Shown one piece after another: positions 1 through 12,671 of a DNA stretch of 64,000 nucleotides. Numbering within the stretch: position 1 is the first letter of the stretch; each line of letters begins with the position of its first letter. The notes under the pieces are model-generated. The model saw only the letters and a list, made by a program, of their open reading frames with translations. It was not told where the DNA came from and did not search any database. Origin of the DNA: Macrobrachium rosenbergii (lineage: Eukaryota; Arthropoda; Malacostraca; Decapoda; Palaemonidae); contig NC_089795.1 in assembly GCF_040412425.1 (NCBI RefSeq), forward strand, positions 78,727,163 to 78,791,162. The letters run 5' to 3'. The translations under genes and the position numbers were made by a program.

Positions 1-540
1 CCTCCACCAAACCTCTTCTCTCCTATCTTTCCTTCACTTTATCTCGCCATTTAATTCTCTGTAAAATCTCGATCTTCTTCCTCTAACAGGTTCTTTAGAA
101 CTCCTGCCTCTCCTCCCTTCTCTGTCAGGTCTCCTCATCTTCAGCAGTAATCCCAGATCAATACCTTAATTCCCACAGCACTTCATTTCCTGATATGTCA
201 TCTCATGACCCGCAAACAAAAAATCCAAACTAACTTCAAAGTTTTCTGTTTCCCCAACTGCTACTTTACTTTTGTGTTCTTCCCTCAATCATCTCGACCA
301 AAACTTTTCTGGGCCTTTCCTCTTCCTCAAACACCAAAACGTCACTTCTCCATAGCTTTCTCCCAGGTCTATAACTGAACAATAAGTTCCTGGTTTCCCC
401 TCAGCCTCTTTTCCTGTAGCTGTACTATGAAAGATGGCCTTCTCTGTCCCTCTTCCTCTCAGAGCCATGCTGCTGTTTCCCACGATCTTTACAATTTCTC
501 TTCATCTCTCATCAGTTTCCTCTCTAAAGCTTTTGCTCAT
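1..540 (-). mobile_element. Degenerate non-LTR retrotransposon reverse transcriptase fragment
   Basis: Minus-strand translation of 483-289 reads SVIDLGESYGEVTFWCLRK followed by RKGPEKF. This aligns by eye to the LINE reverse transcriptase block with consensus I-D-L-E-K-A-Y-D-R-V and L-R-K-x-G-V-P-E-K (RTE-like elements). After a stop and a frame change, VAVGETENFEVSLD follows, which corresponds to the next conserved block (V-G-x-T-E-x-F-x-V). Catalytic-region residues are altered and frames are broken, so this is a dead copy. The left end is cut by the window edge and the upstream border is unclear. Confidence 0.6.
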
Positions 541-1120
541 GGAAGAAAAAATTGTCTCGAAGAAAAATTCTCTATTTTTCTTTCTTTCTTGAGTTTCAAA
601 TAACTTTCTTGTTAATTAAAAACTTCCATCTCAAATGATTGATGTTGATTGATGGAAGATCTTCCTGCATAGGAAGAATTTCTTTTTTCATTTTTTTGTT
701 GAAGATGCAAATAGGACAATTATCTATATTGAAAGTTGATCAACTGCAGGGACGTTTCTTACCCAGGACATTCTGAAGTAATTTGAATCAAATCTTAATT
801 GTAATAAAGCTTTGAGATAAAAATTCTTTTATATGCATTTTTACAAACAACAAAAATTCTCTTTATTTTATCTAGAGGAGAGGAAGTTTTACCTATTTTT
901 GGAAACATAATTATTTTTGTTGTCTAACTTACTTAAATTCCTTCAAATTATTATTTGTTTATTTATATATTTAATTAATATTTATGTTTACATAAAAGCA
1001 ACCTCATTCCAACATTTGATGTTCTAAAGATGAGGCTTTTGAAGTCAAATTTTAATCCAAAAGTTGCCTTAATGTTTTGTCTATCCGTTTTGAGGTCCAC
1101 TAAGATACAGTTCTATCTCT
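541..1120. other. No gene seen
   Basis: AT-rich unique-looking sequence without a supported frame, repeat or RNA. Confidence 0.6.
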
Positions 1121-1123
1121 TTT

Positions 1124-1690
1124 CTCTCTCATCTCTCTCTCTCTCTCTATAATCTCTCTCTCTCTGTAACAATTATTTTGTTGTCTCGTTGTGTAAGCCT
1201 TGATTACCTATTTATTTGTTTAGCGTATATATTTAATTATTATGCGAAATGGAAAAATAATACAGGTGCTCTTAGTTACTGAACGTGGCTCTCATTGATG
1301 TATTTTAAATACAGTCATTTTAAATCTCTGTGCATTTTTATTCAGTGTGTCTTTGAAATGATGGCCAGCATCACTATGATGCACGATATCCATCTATCAC
1401 ACACATCTATCTCTAAAGATCTCCTCTCGAGAAGGAAGGTTACCACTACTGATTATGAGCGTTGATTCTTTTCGTCCTTTTATAGCTGACTGAAGCAAAT
1501 ATAACGGAGTCTGCTAGAAGTAAAAGGACTGAAACGAAATGAAAAGGTTCTCATATATTTAAAATACCAGTAAATGGTCAAATCTTTGTGCATTTTCATC
1601 ACGTTCCATATTTTCGTGATTCAGTTATACACACATATATGTGTGTGTGCGTGTGTAGAGAGAGAGAGAGACAGAGAGAGCGTGTGTGTT
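1124..1690. repeat. Short CT, TG and GA microsatellites
   Basis: CT runs lie at 1124-1165, and TG followed by GA runs at about 1636-1690. Between them is AT-rich sequence with no gene. Confidence 0.75.
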
Positions 1691-2231
1691 TTTGTGTCAA
1701 TTGATTTATACTTTCATACAGTGAATTCAGACATTAAATATTGCTCCAACTGTCTAACCACCCCCCAAAAAGAAAAGCTATTTCCTGTCTATTTTCTGTA
1801 TTCCCTCAATCTCAGACTCTTCCAACGCCCTTTACCGCTGTTAATGACACGAGGAAAATTCTATATTTGTCCAAGAACCGCGATGTCCTTGCAAGCGACT
1901 GACTCGGACATTTTTCGCAATTAAGCGCCACCCAAAACGAAACGAGTTATAATTGTGAACCTCCTCCTCATTAGCAGCGAAGCTCAACTGGCAATTTTTT
2001 TTTTCCTTGGCGGATTTTCTAATTAGGTTTGTGCGTCGCCTACTCATCCGTCAGTAGTGTAGCGCCCTGGCTGGATTTGTTTCCGTTCGTTGGCTCATCG
2101 ATGAGAAATAAACATTTTACGTTCCTAGAAGGCCTTGCATGAGTGCGCTCCCTCTTTGCCCTTCATTCCAGAATGCACATGACCATAATTATATTCATTG
2201 GACTCTTTAGAACTTGTTAGACTTCAAGATT

Positions 2232-2515
2232 GGACTGAATGGGAATTTGCCAAAAGGCCCAAGCACCCCAGGTCTGGGGTCATTCGCTGAAAACGAAATT
2301 GACAGTAAGAAGAGTTTGAAGGTGTAACAGGAGAGACACTGCAATTTACTATGAATCATTAGGAAGTGCAAAGTAAGAAGGAAAGAATATGAAGGAGGAC
2401 AGTAAAGAAAAGGAACAGAGAGTGCAGCCTAGGGGCCAAAGGCATGTTGCAAAAAGACCTTAAGTAATGCCTACAGTGCACCGCATAGGAGGTGCACTGA
2501 TGTTCTATCCCCTAC
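2232..2515 (-). repeat. Dispersed repeat family A, copy 1
   Basis: This is one of eight copies of a roughly 290-bp element in the window. Family landmarks in forward orientation are a hairpin of the form gtgcacc/ggtgcac at one end, the phrases aggttctttgcagc, taacaatt and gcgctgaatgacctca, and an end near ggcctaaattctatattcc. This copy is inverted, moderately diverged, and has ggaggtgcactgatg at its hairpin end. Confidence 0.75.
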
Positions 2516-3002
2516 AGAGGTTTAGACTTCATGGACTTTGCTTCATCTGTATTTTCATAAGTAATGTCTCATCTTTTTCGCTCTGATGGTCGTCCGTCAT
2601 TGACACTTTGGGTCCAAGTCTATCATTAAAACAAAATTATATTTTTGGGGTTCATTAGTACTCACGCCTTTCTGACCCTCAATTATTTGAATTTTTGTCT
2701 GTGTGTGCGTAGGAACATCAGATTCGTGATTAAACTATCGTAGGATCTACGTTCATTTGTATGTTAAAGATGGTTATCAGTGTATGATTTCCCAGCTACT
2801 GTTTTATGAATACTTGATTTTGAGGAAGCAGATCTGTTCAAGATATTGAAGTAGATCTTTTTTGTAGATGTGTAAATGTTGGCGTGTGTTACTGAATTTA
2901 TTTTAGACGGGAAGCTGATTTATATTTGTATTTAATTAAGATGCTTCGACGCATTTTCATAAATGAAGATTATTATCAGGGGTGTTGAAATATTTTAATA
3001 AA

Positions 3003-3215
<213 letters not shown>

Positions 3216-3426
3216 ATTTCCTTCTAAAGATAAAAATTATTGTTTCTTTTAGTACCCAGAGTTTTAGATGAATATTTGATACCCAAAGAAAATTTGTACT
3301 TAGGTAACGAACCTCTCACATTTTAAAAGATCTTTATGTTCGATTTATCGCCATGATTTGTTTTTTCAAGGCTTATTTTCCAGGCGGTTGCTGTTTTGGT
3401 TTCTGTTGGGTTGGTTATTATTACTA

Positions 3427-3634
3427 TTCCAGAGGATGAACCTATTCATATGGAATGGAAGCCCGCAACAGGGGCCATTTTGAAAATTCAAGCTTCCCAA
3501 AGAATATTATGGTGTTCTTTAAAGAAGTAACGGAAGGTAATGGGAAATACAGAAAGAAAAAGAGATCATTTAACAAAAAGAAAAAAATAAATTCATAAAT
3601 AGAAAAGAAGTCGGCGTCGGATATGAAATGTATT

Positions 3635-3709
<75 letters not shown>

Positions 3710-3779
3710 AGGATGAACCCCATTTATATGGAACAAGCCCACCACAGGAGCCATTGACTTGAAATTCAAGTTTCCAAAG

Positions 3780-3857
<78 letters not shown>

Positions 3858-3937
3858 AAGATGAACCCTATTCATATGGAACAAGCCCACCACAGGAGCC
3901 ATTGACTTGAAATTCAAGTTTCCAAAGATTATTATTA

Positions 3938-4011
<74 letters not shown>

Positions 4012-4100
4012 AAGATGACCCTATTCATATGGAACAAGCCCAACAGGAGCCATTGGCTTGAAATTCAAGCTTCAGAGAATATTATGGTGTTCATTGGCTA
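3427..4100. repeat. Satellite of 75-bp segments linked by (TTA)n
   Basis: The segment ttcagaagatgaaccctatt, catatggaacaagcccacca, caggagccattgacttgaaa, then ttcaagtttccaaaga occurs four times (from 3427, 3706, 3854 and 4009). Pure TTA tracts lie before copies 2-4 (3636-3705, 3781-3853, 3927-4008). The first and last copies continue into attatggtgttc. A single relative lies at 45498-45690. Confidence 0.9.
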
Positions 4101-4664
4101 TGTTCATTTATTGGCATTCTTTAATTTATTGCAATTAAACAAAATAATCCTGAAAATGTCAATTTTCAATACCAAGATAAATTAGTACTAACTTATTTCA
4201 AGAGTAAGTGGTCTGTGAAAAAAAGGATTTCGTTTGCCTTGCATCAGCTGGTCTGTGAAGAAGATATTGGTAATTAGTATTCCATGAAGAACATGTTTGA
4301 AAATGTAAATATATTTGTTGATTTTTCCTTTTCTGAAGTAATATATGACGTGCGTCACGGAAAACAAAGTCTTTAGAAGTCTCATAGAACATACAAACAG
4401 GTCAAAAAGTTAATTCAGTGTAGACTGAAAACAACAGATTTAAATATGAAAGATTGAATTTTCCCCTCATTTTAGTGATGGTAGATGGAATTACTCATAA
4501 ATGTCATCTCTTAATCAGTGTGCAAGTCTTACTTGAGTATCATTGTTTTCCTGTGCCCCATAATATTCCCATTGCGTCGTTTGGTAACCATAAGCCTAGT
4601 ATTCCCAAACTTCGGTATATATGCTGAAAAAGCACCCACACCCCGACGCGAGGGGATGAACAGG

Positions 4665-4955
4665 CCATTCATCTCCTTTTGACGCACAGTAGGACATTAG
4701 CAAGGTTCTTTTGCAGCATACCTTCTACCAGCTAACCACTTTCATTCCTTTGACTGTACCTCCCCGTTCATTTTCTCTCATTTCCATCGCCGCTTCCCTC
4801 AACCCTCTAACAATTTGTTTCATGAGCGTAACTGTGAAAGGTTTTCCTCTTGTTACAGCTTTAAAACAGTTTTACTTTCAATTTCCTTTCAGCGCTGAAT
4901 GACCTCCAGTGTTTACCAGCGCTTGGCCTGAATTTTATATTCCATTCCAAAGCAA
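4665..4955 (+). repeat. Dispersed repeat family A, copy 2
   Basis: It has the family phrases ggttcttttgcagc, actgtacctcc and tcagcgctgaatgacct, and ends gcctgaattttatattcc. The hairpin end is eroded. Confidence 0.75.
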
Positions 4956-5210
4956 CCACAGTCTTGTGACTGCCAGGATCCTCAATCCCCGAAGAGCAGG
5001 GTCTTCCCAGCCCACCTTTGGGACACAAGAATAGTAAATTCCCCCGTTGGTAGCGCCAAGTATATACCAGCAATCAGGGTCTTCGTCGCCCCTGCCCACC
5101 TTCAGGACATTACAGGAATATGGAAAGTGTCCCGTTCCCCAGGGAGGCGCCTTTCGATCGTCATTGTGGTTTTAAAATGAAGTAATTTTCGTTGTCATTA
5201 TTTTTCCTCA

Positions 5211-5639
5211 TATCTCACGTCCTGGAAAACTTTTCAGGATGCCTCTGTGATTTTTTTTTTTGGTTGGGGCGGGGGAGGGCGAATAAATGACTATCTCCTT
5301 GGACAATAACTCAGTGCCAGATACCGCCAGTTTTCTTTTCAAAGCTTCGTTACAGGAGAGCTACCAGTATCAGCCACTGCTTAATTTTTTCTTTCATTTT
5401 TGGCAATAAAGAAGTATTTTCAGAAACTTTTATTTTTATTCTAAAACAATTCCCCATAGAAGACCTCAGAATAAGATTTAGACTGCTGCTTATTTTTGTT
5501 TTTTCTTTTGCAATACTGGACGCAATTTTAAGAAACATTTTTTTATTCAGTTCTCTCAGGACTTCCTCATTTATCGTCAATGACAGTTCTTAAAAGACCT
5601 CAGAATAATAAATACAATAAAATATATGACAAAGTTATA

Positions 5640-5689
<50 letters not shown>

Positions 5690-6099
5690 TTATTATTTGC
5701 TGGTATTTGATTTATTATATTTATTTATTATTCGAGGTTTTTAAGAATCGCCCATGATGATAAATGAGGAAGTCCTTAGAACCGAACAAATAAAGTTTCT
5801 TAAAATTATGTCCATATTGCAAAAGAAAAAACATAAGCAGTAGTAAACTGTCTGAGGCTCAGTCCATAGTCTTGAGACCAAAAAGTAGCATATTGCCTTA
5901 TTGCCAGCACCATATATATAAGCAAAGATAATTACAAAAATATATCAGCTCCGTAACGAAGCTTTCTTTAAAGAAAAAACCCAAGGCATCTGGCACTGAG
6001 CGTTGTCCAAGGAGAGTAGTCAGTTTATTCGCTTCTCGGCCCCCTCCCCAAAAAAAAAAATCACAGAGGCAGCCTGACAGTTTTCCAGGACGTGAGATA
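5211..6099. mobile_element. Long inverted-repeat (foldback) element centred on (TA)n
   Basis: The left arm (5211-5640) and right arm (5685-6099) are diverged inverse copies. The ends are tatctcacgtcctgg and ccaggacgtgagata. Further paired blocks are cctctgtgattt/aaatcacagagg, ttggacaat/attgtccaa-type, cttcgttac/gtaacgaag, gcaatact-type, and aaatgaggaagtcct with its inverse. A (TA)n tract at 5641-5684 forms the centre. No transposase frame was seen, so it would be a non-autonomous foldback element or the product of an inverted duplication. Confidence 0.8.
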
Positions 6100-6107
6100 A
6101 GAGAATG

Positions 6108-6154
6108 TATATAAATGTATGTATGTATGTATACATACATACATACATATATAC

Positions 6155-6221
<67 letters not shown>
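6108..6221. repeat. (TATG)n/(TACA)n/(TA)n microsatellite
   Basis: Mixed tetranucleotide runs pass into pure TA, right beside the end of the foldback element at 6099. Confidence 0.9.
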
Positions 6222-6224
<3 letters not shown>

Positions 6225-6225
6225 G

Positions 6226-6321
6226 CAGTAATATCTGGATAAATGAGACAGTCAGAACAGTAATATTTGGATAAAAGGGACAGTCAGAACAGTAATATCA
6301 GGATAAAAGAGACAGTCAGCA
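6226..6321. repeat. Three exact-period 32-bp tandem units
   Basis: cagtaatatctggataaatg followed by agacagtcagaa repeats three times at 32-bp spacing with few differences, directly after a TA/TATG microsatellite. Confidence 0.9.
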
Positions 6322-6369
6322 CAAGGAGTCCTTCTGAGTTTTCCTGGGCAGCTCTGGGTTGGTCAGCTA

Positions 6370-6454
<85 letters not shown>

Positions 6455-6475
6455 CATATATAATATATATATAAA
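6370..6475. repeat. (TA)n with central palindrome tatactgtata
   Basis: Two TA runs are separated by one interruption. Confidence 0.9.
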
Positions 6476-6910
6476 CAGGAAATGGTGATTTCCACGAAAA
6501 ACCAATTTGATAACTCATTCATCCCCCCTCGAGGGAGCGCTTGTAATTTACAGGCTTTCTCTGTTGTTTAAGCAATAAACGTGAGATGTATGTTTAACTA
6601 TTTTTGGTTAATTAGGTGTCAGGTTACCTATGACCCTTCAGTAGACAATAGGAAAGCAAAATACACTAAACAAAGCTCCTGAAACTTCTCCCGGGGACGA
6701 GGTGCTATAGTCTGCTGAATGGTCATTAGTAATATCATCATTTGCCTTTAAGTTGTTGGTAAGGATTAGAACAAAAAGTTTTTATTTTAAATGTTAGCAA
6801 TTAATTTTTCCGTGAATCGTCACAGGGCATTCTCGGGTTATTTTGCCCAACTTCTTTTGACATGCGCAACAGCTAGGTCCACGGGTTTATCATGTATGTG
6901 AAGGAGAGTA

Positions 6911-7035
6911 ATAATGACAGTAGTATTTAGTAGTACCAGTAATGGTAGTAATGGTGCAAGTGATACTGGTGATAGCAGTAGTGATGATAATACTAATGAC
7001 AGTTACAGTGATAGTAGCGTTAGTGATACTATAGT
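6911..7035. repeat. Imperfect trinucleotide (AGT/GAT)n tract
   Basis: The run is of agt, gat and aat triplets with many changes. A serine/aspartate/asparagine-rich open frame over it is a by-product. Confidence 0.7.
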
Positions 7036-7039
7036 ACAT

Positions 7040-7230
7040 TCACATCAGCAGTGCATTTGGTGCCTAGCGAAGTCCCTTACGACGCTCCTGATTGGCTAGT
7101 GGTCAGCCAATCACAGCGCTGGAAAATGGCCAGTGTGCAGTCTCTCTCAAAGCTCCGGGGAGTGAACATCTTTGCTCCGAGACCTGAGGAACATGTCTTT
7201 CAAAAGTTATAACTTTCATTAAACCTCAGT
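7040..7230 (+). repeat. Likely dispersed repeat with an inverted CCAAT palindrome
   Basis: gattggctagtggtcagccaatc is a perfect 8-bp inverted pair carrying ATTGG and CCAAT. Around it are gcctagcgaagtccc and cacagcgctggaaaatgg. From memory this block recurs in decapod genomes, but there is only one copy here. No gene starts downstream that I can support. Confidence 0.4.
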
Positions 7231-7699
7231 TTTACCCAAAGAATAGTAATGTTTCCCAATTTCACCACTGAACATGTCAAGCCAATGGTTGAAGGATTAT
7301 AATGATATATGAATTATTTACTTTAATAAACTTGATGGTAAGATATTTAGTAGAGAAATAAACAAGAAATTTTTAAAGATAAAATGTATTCTTTCATTCC
7401 TTACATGGCATCGCAGTGCATTCATCATTTATCGTCTTGTGTCTCATAAAATTTCGTAGCTTAAATGTCATGGATGGCAGTGCTACCTAAAAAGTATAGG
7501 TAGGGCTATCAATCAATGTGAAAATAACAAGCAAGCGATTAAGAATATTAAAATGTGCGGGGATGCACACAGACTATAGCCTATCCCGGGCAACCAGCCA
7601 GCTCCTTACACATTCCTTACTTCTAGAGGAATCTCATGCTTTCGCTTGTTGTTATTTGGGGTCATACATGAATGACGCTTGTATGTCAGATCTTGCATT

Positions 7700-8492
7700 C
7701 TATAGTCCGTTTTTTTCCATCTGTCCACCCGCCTGTGGTGCTCGCGCATGGTAACAATGCGTTCCGGGTTTTATATAGTTACACTATGTGTAAGTTTTAG
7801 GTAAATAAAAGGTTATCTGGGTGTACATTTGCAACTGAAAAGTGTTTTAATGATTTACTGTTTGCGAATTACACCGTTAATATTCGAAATAGGATATTGT
7901 TATTATTGTTGAATGTAAGCTGCCTTTTCGGGGTGGCGAATGGAAAAGCCACACGCAGTGGCGAAAATTGTTTCTCACGCAGTTCACTACGGCAAGATGT
8001 CAATTTTATTGGATCACACCTACTCTGCTACTAAGCTACGTGTTACTTCATATCGTATCTGGCTAAAACGCACTTTATAAAAATTAAAAGTATATACTGA
8101 TATACTTACGTGTAATGAAGTAACACGTAGCTTAGTAGCAGAGTAGGTGTGGTCCAATAAAATTGACATCTTGCCGTAGTGAACTGCGTGAGAAGCAATT
8201 TTTCCGAAACTGCGTCTGGCTGTTCCCAGGAGTGGGTCCTGGCTGTTCCATTCGCCACCCCGAAAAGGCAGCTTACATTCAACAATAATAACAATATCCT
8301 ATTTCGAATATTAACGGTATAATTGGCATACAGTAAATTATTAAAACACTTTTCAGTTGCAAATGTACACCCAGATAACCTTTTATTTACCAAAAACTTA
8401 CACAGCGTAACTATTTAAAGCCCGGGACGCAGTGTTACCATGCGCGAGCACCACAGGCGGGTGGACAGATGGAAAAAAAAAACAGACTATAG
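7700..8492. mobile_element. Long inverted-repeat (foldback/MITE-like) element, 65-bp loop
   Basis: The arms 7700-8050 and 8116-8492 are close inverse copies. The outer ends are ctatagtccg and cagactatag, followed inward by a T- or A-run and catctgtccacccgcctgtg with its inverse. Inner ends are tgttacttca/tgaagtaaca. The right arm is 26 bp longer, mainly from a local duplication around ctggctgttcc. Termini beginning TATAGTC might reflect a TA target, but this was not proven. There is no transposase frame. Confidence 0.88.
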
Positions 8493-8518
8493 TTCAATAA
8501 ACGAGCCTAGGATTATGT

Positions 8519-8785
8519 AATGACTCGTCTATGGCCGTCCGAATAAAGAGGTAACTTCTCCACACGGGTGCGACCAGCTGCACTTGACAGTAGGCCTACG
8601 GTAGCGCCCTATCAGGGGCCGCGATACGGAAAACAATTAAAATGAGTAATTATAGACTACATACTGTACTTACGTAGATACATAGAAAAGTGTGGTAAGT
8701 GTATGTAAATTTTTTTGTAGCGGGGCGAGGAGGCTCACAATATTAGTAGTGTAGCTGATTGCAGACGGCCACAGACGAGTCATTT
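8519..8785. repeat. Short-armed inverted repeat next to the foldback element
   Basis: aatgactcgtctatggccgtc at the left is the inverse of gacggccacagacgagtcatt at the right with one mismatch. The 220-bp interior is unpaired and has no gene. It could be a second small element with about 21-bp terminal inverted repeats. Confidence 0.55.
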
Positions 8786-8789
8786 CATC

Positions 8790-9385
8790 AGTAATCACCA
8801 ATAGACTAATGCAAATACTCATCCTAGACTGGCGAGTCAGTACATAACGGGTATGCAATTATTGTTATGTTCTAAATAAGATTTTGCAATACCTAGAAAT
8901 AAATAGGTTTCCTCAACTTGACCATATCAACAACAGAAGTATATTTCGTCTAGAGTTACGATTAGACCTAATGCAGCTATACTCTGACTACGACGGCATG
9001 AGAATCATGAGATTCGAACAAGTCCATAATAATTAATGTCCACCATAACCTTCTCAATTTACTCACGTTTATTTTCAAAGGACCCCTTTCAAGAAATCTT
9101 ACTGCGTATTCTTACCTCGCCCTACTTCCCTGCAGTTTTTCGTCGTGGCTGCAGCAATCACTAGAAAACATCGGCTCTAATGGCCTTGTTCGAATCTCTC
9201 TCATCCACCGTAGACAGACTAGCTTTAGGGTAGAGCCTAATGCTGCTCGGTGGATGGTAGTCATTATATGTCAATGATATTCTGTGAAATCAACATGAGA
9301 CATTAGGAGTCCATTTGTGTACGTAAGATGCTGTATTTACTTGGTTTTCATCTTAAAATAAGACGCTGCTGTGAGTTATGTAATA
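8790..9385. other. No gene seen
   Basis: Unique-looking DNA with normal composition. Two related short phrases (gacctaatgcagct and gcctaatgctgct) suggest old repeat remains. Confidence 0.5.
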
Positions 9386-9386
9386 T

Positions 9387-9637
<251 letters not shown>

Positions 9638-10274
9638 GAGACTGTATTTTGTCGAAAAATATTTACAGAGATATCTGCACTGGATCGGTGTTTTGTCGAC
9701 GTTTAGTGATTTCGCGAGATGATAATTTTTCTTTGCATTTTGTCCCACTGTTAGATAGACACATAGACAGAATGGTACTAAAGTTCGTATCCATATATGC
9801 GTTAAGGTTTAATGAAATATGTGGGATTAAGCCATAGAAAAGTGATCACTTTTCTCATGTGGTAAAGTTTCGAGATCATATTGCCCACAGTAGGAATGGT
9901 ACTGGACCGTCCTAATACATATTGGAGAGAGTGTGTGCATCCATCTTCTCCCAAACGGCTGCACTTAGCCAGTTACAAATTGGTCCACATATGTAACTTT
10001 TCCAGAGGAACCCAATATTAAACTAGTTCTATGGTATTGTTTTTGCCCAGAGCAAACTCCAAATCTGCACAGGATGGTGGAGGCGCCTTACCCATTTTCA
10101 GATGTTATAGGCAACGCCTATTCAGCTCAGAAAGAATCAGACACCGAGTGATGGCAACTGTTATTATATCTGTTTTTGTCTCTTTAATCTACATTTCTAC
10201 CTTTGCATGCGTTTTAATTGTGTCAGGTAATTTTTAGGAGAGAAATCAAATTATTAATACCTCAATTATAATTT

Positions 10275-10278
<4 letters not shown>

Positions 10279-10335
<57 letters not shown>
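10279..10335. repeat. (CT)n microsatellite
   Basis: Pure CT run. Confidence 0.95.
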
Positions 10336-10337
<2 letters not shown>

Positions 10338-11465
10338 TTGCCAGGGAAGCAAAATAGGATTTGAATTGCAAAGAGGACGGTCATTACATAAAACGCGCCC
10401 CCCCCCAAAAAAAAAGCCTTTGAATCTGACAGACTTTATGTGAATTATTTTTTCCTGTTGACCTTAATGATTCATAACCAAGCAAGAAAAAAAGCGTTTC
10501 CTAGCTTATGCCATTGATGCAGAAAGAAAAAAAAATACCGTACTCTGAGTTATTTGTGAATGCTGTTTTTGTTCTGTCTGACTAAATTATAATCAGCCGT
10601 TGATTCTGGCAAAAAAGTAACATTTATTTCTTGTTGTAAAATCCGTCAGATTTGGAGTCAGACAAAACTAAATTCGTTTTCAGGGCCAGGTGAAAATGGA
10701 TTTCATTTAGACTGATTTTAATTGCAGATTTGTAGGTAACCGTTAAATGGCCGTCTCGCTGAATGTTCAATAAAGCCAGTGAAACGTGTCTTTTCTAGAT
10801 GTCTGTTTATAGCCCTTCACCTGGGTTGTTAAGAACTCCGACGAAATACTAACGAAGTAAATAAATAAAACTGGCCGTAAATATAATCGTCTTGATTTCA
10901 GAATAATCCGCAAATAAGATTATTATTGATGGGCATTCATTCTCACGGAAGAAACTAAAAAGTCATTAACTTGTACAGCAATTTTCCATACAAAAGAATA
11001 CATTGATGCTTTGACATGCAGCCCAATTTTTCACGTGATCACAGCTCTGTGGAAATGAAAGCGTAAACAACACCGGATTTCCGAGGGACGCAAGTTTTGT
11101 ACTTTTTCCTTGAACCGTAAAGGAAATGTGATGAGTGGAAAAATAGAAGGGAAAAGGGACACAGAAAAGGCTCAGTATTTTGAGAGAGAAAAAAATGGTT
11201 TGTACTCCCAAGTGATAAAATAAGCCATTTACAAATATGTCAAGCTTCTACTATCATCAAGACAAATACAAGTGATAAACTAACTATTGTACGAAAATCT
11301 CTCTAGAAGCACCAACAGCTTGGTTTTGTTTTTCATTTATTATTAAGAGTTACATCTAGTTTATTAATAAGGCGGTAACAGGTTTAAAATGAACAGACAG
11401 ATTACTGATAAGGAGATAAAATTCATGGTATATTTCTTGAGAATTTGCTCTTGTTGTCAGCTATA

Positions 11466-11481
11466 GGTATTATTATTATTA

Positions 11482-11524
<43 letters not shown>

Positions 11525-11541
11525 GTTGTTGTTGTTGTTGT
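11466..11541. repeat. (TTA)n(TTG)n microsatellite
   Basis: TTA run changing into TTG at its right end. Confidence 0.95.
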
Positions 11542-12590
11542 TATAATTTCTGCTAACATGCACCCTCGGATCATTTGGAAGAGTTGCTATTTTTTTATTA
11601 ATTTTTTTCCCGCTGCTATTTCTTTCAGTCAGAAAAGATTTTGAGTGAAAATGCCTTTTCGCTAAGAAGGAGAGAATTAATGCAATATTTTAAGTATTTC
11701 CAAAACTTTATACTGTATTCTCTTTCCTTTTTTGTTCTAAGCACCAGCGACAGTGAAACGGCCAATCAAGTGTCCTTACTCACCGCAAGCCGAAAGAAAA
11801 CACGAAATATAATGGGGGTTTCATTTCGATTGAAGGAGAGGCATGAAGAGCTGGGAGAACAGAATAACGGAGAAAACTTCAAAGCTTTCGCAGCAGAGAA
11901 AACGAAATGGCCACAGAACAGCGCAGTGTGAGGGGATCAGGTTTCGATAAAGTCAAGAGGGGGCGGGGCTCCACTGCTTTTATTAGAATATATTTGGCAA
12001 TGCTTGGCAGTTATATCGGTAAAACTGGATCTGGCTGTTGGTAATAAATGACAAAAAGGAAAGCCATCGTTCGTGAAAATTGATAAAATTCCCTTTCTCT
12101 CCCCTTTTCTTTTGTGAATATTACTCCTGTTTGTTTTTGTGTTTACTTGGTGATTCAACCCTTCGTTATTTTTCCATTCTTACAAAAGTCTTGATCAGTG
12201 AGTTGATTAAAAGACCTTCTGGCAGCAAAACCGGTTTCTAAAGATAGCCATGGATGAATAAAAGCTGTTATTGCGAAAAATTATATTCATTTTACCATAA
12301 CCGTTTTGAAAGGATAGGACCGCATTCTTCCCAAAAATACCTAACCTACCTACCGTGGTAACGATAGATGTGAAAACGTGAGGAATAATATGGCAGAACA
12401 GGTGAAGTTTTTTCATAAATATTTGGATGAATACATAACAGTCATATCTGCGTGTGTTTGTGCATATATATTCTTTTTCATTGTTATATTAATGTTGTTT
12501 CCTTTTGTATAATTTGCAAGGAAATAAAACATTGACTGCGCATCAGTTAATGATAAACGATACTAATATTGCGCTTCAGACACATAAAAA

Positions 12591-12599
12591 CGTTATATA

Positions 12600-12671
<72 letters not shown>

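Larger units (their letters stand above)
9640..12590. other. No gene seen apart from two microsatellites
   Basis: Only short open frames (all below about 100 codons) with no recognisable domain or splice pattern. Confidence 0.55.

Noticed and set aside
3702..4185. Poly-asparagine and poly-isoleucine frames
   Set aside because: They arise from (TTA)n tracts in the satellite.
8106..8393. Minus-strand frame of 95 codons in the foldback arm
   Set aside because: The paired arm carries the mirror sequence with disruptions, and there is no transposase motif.
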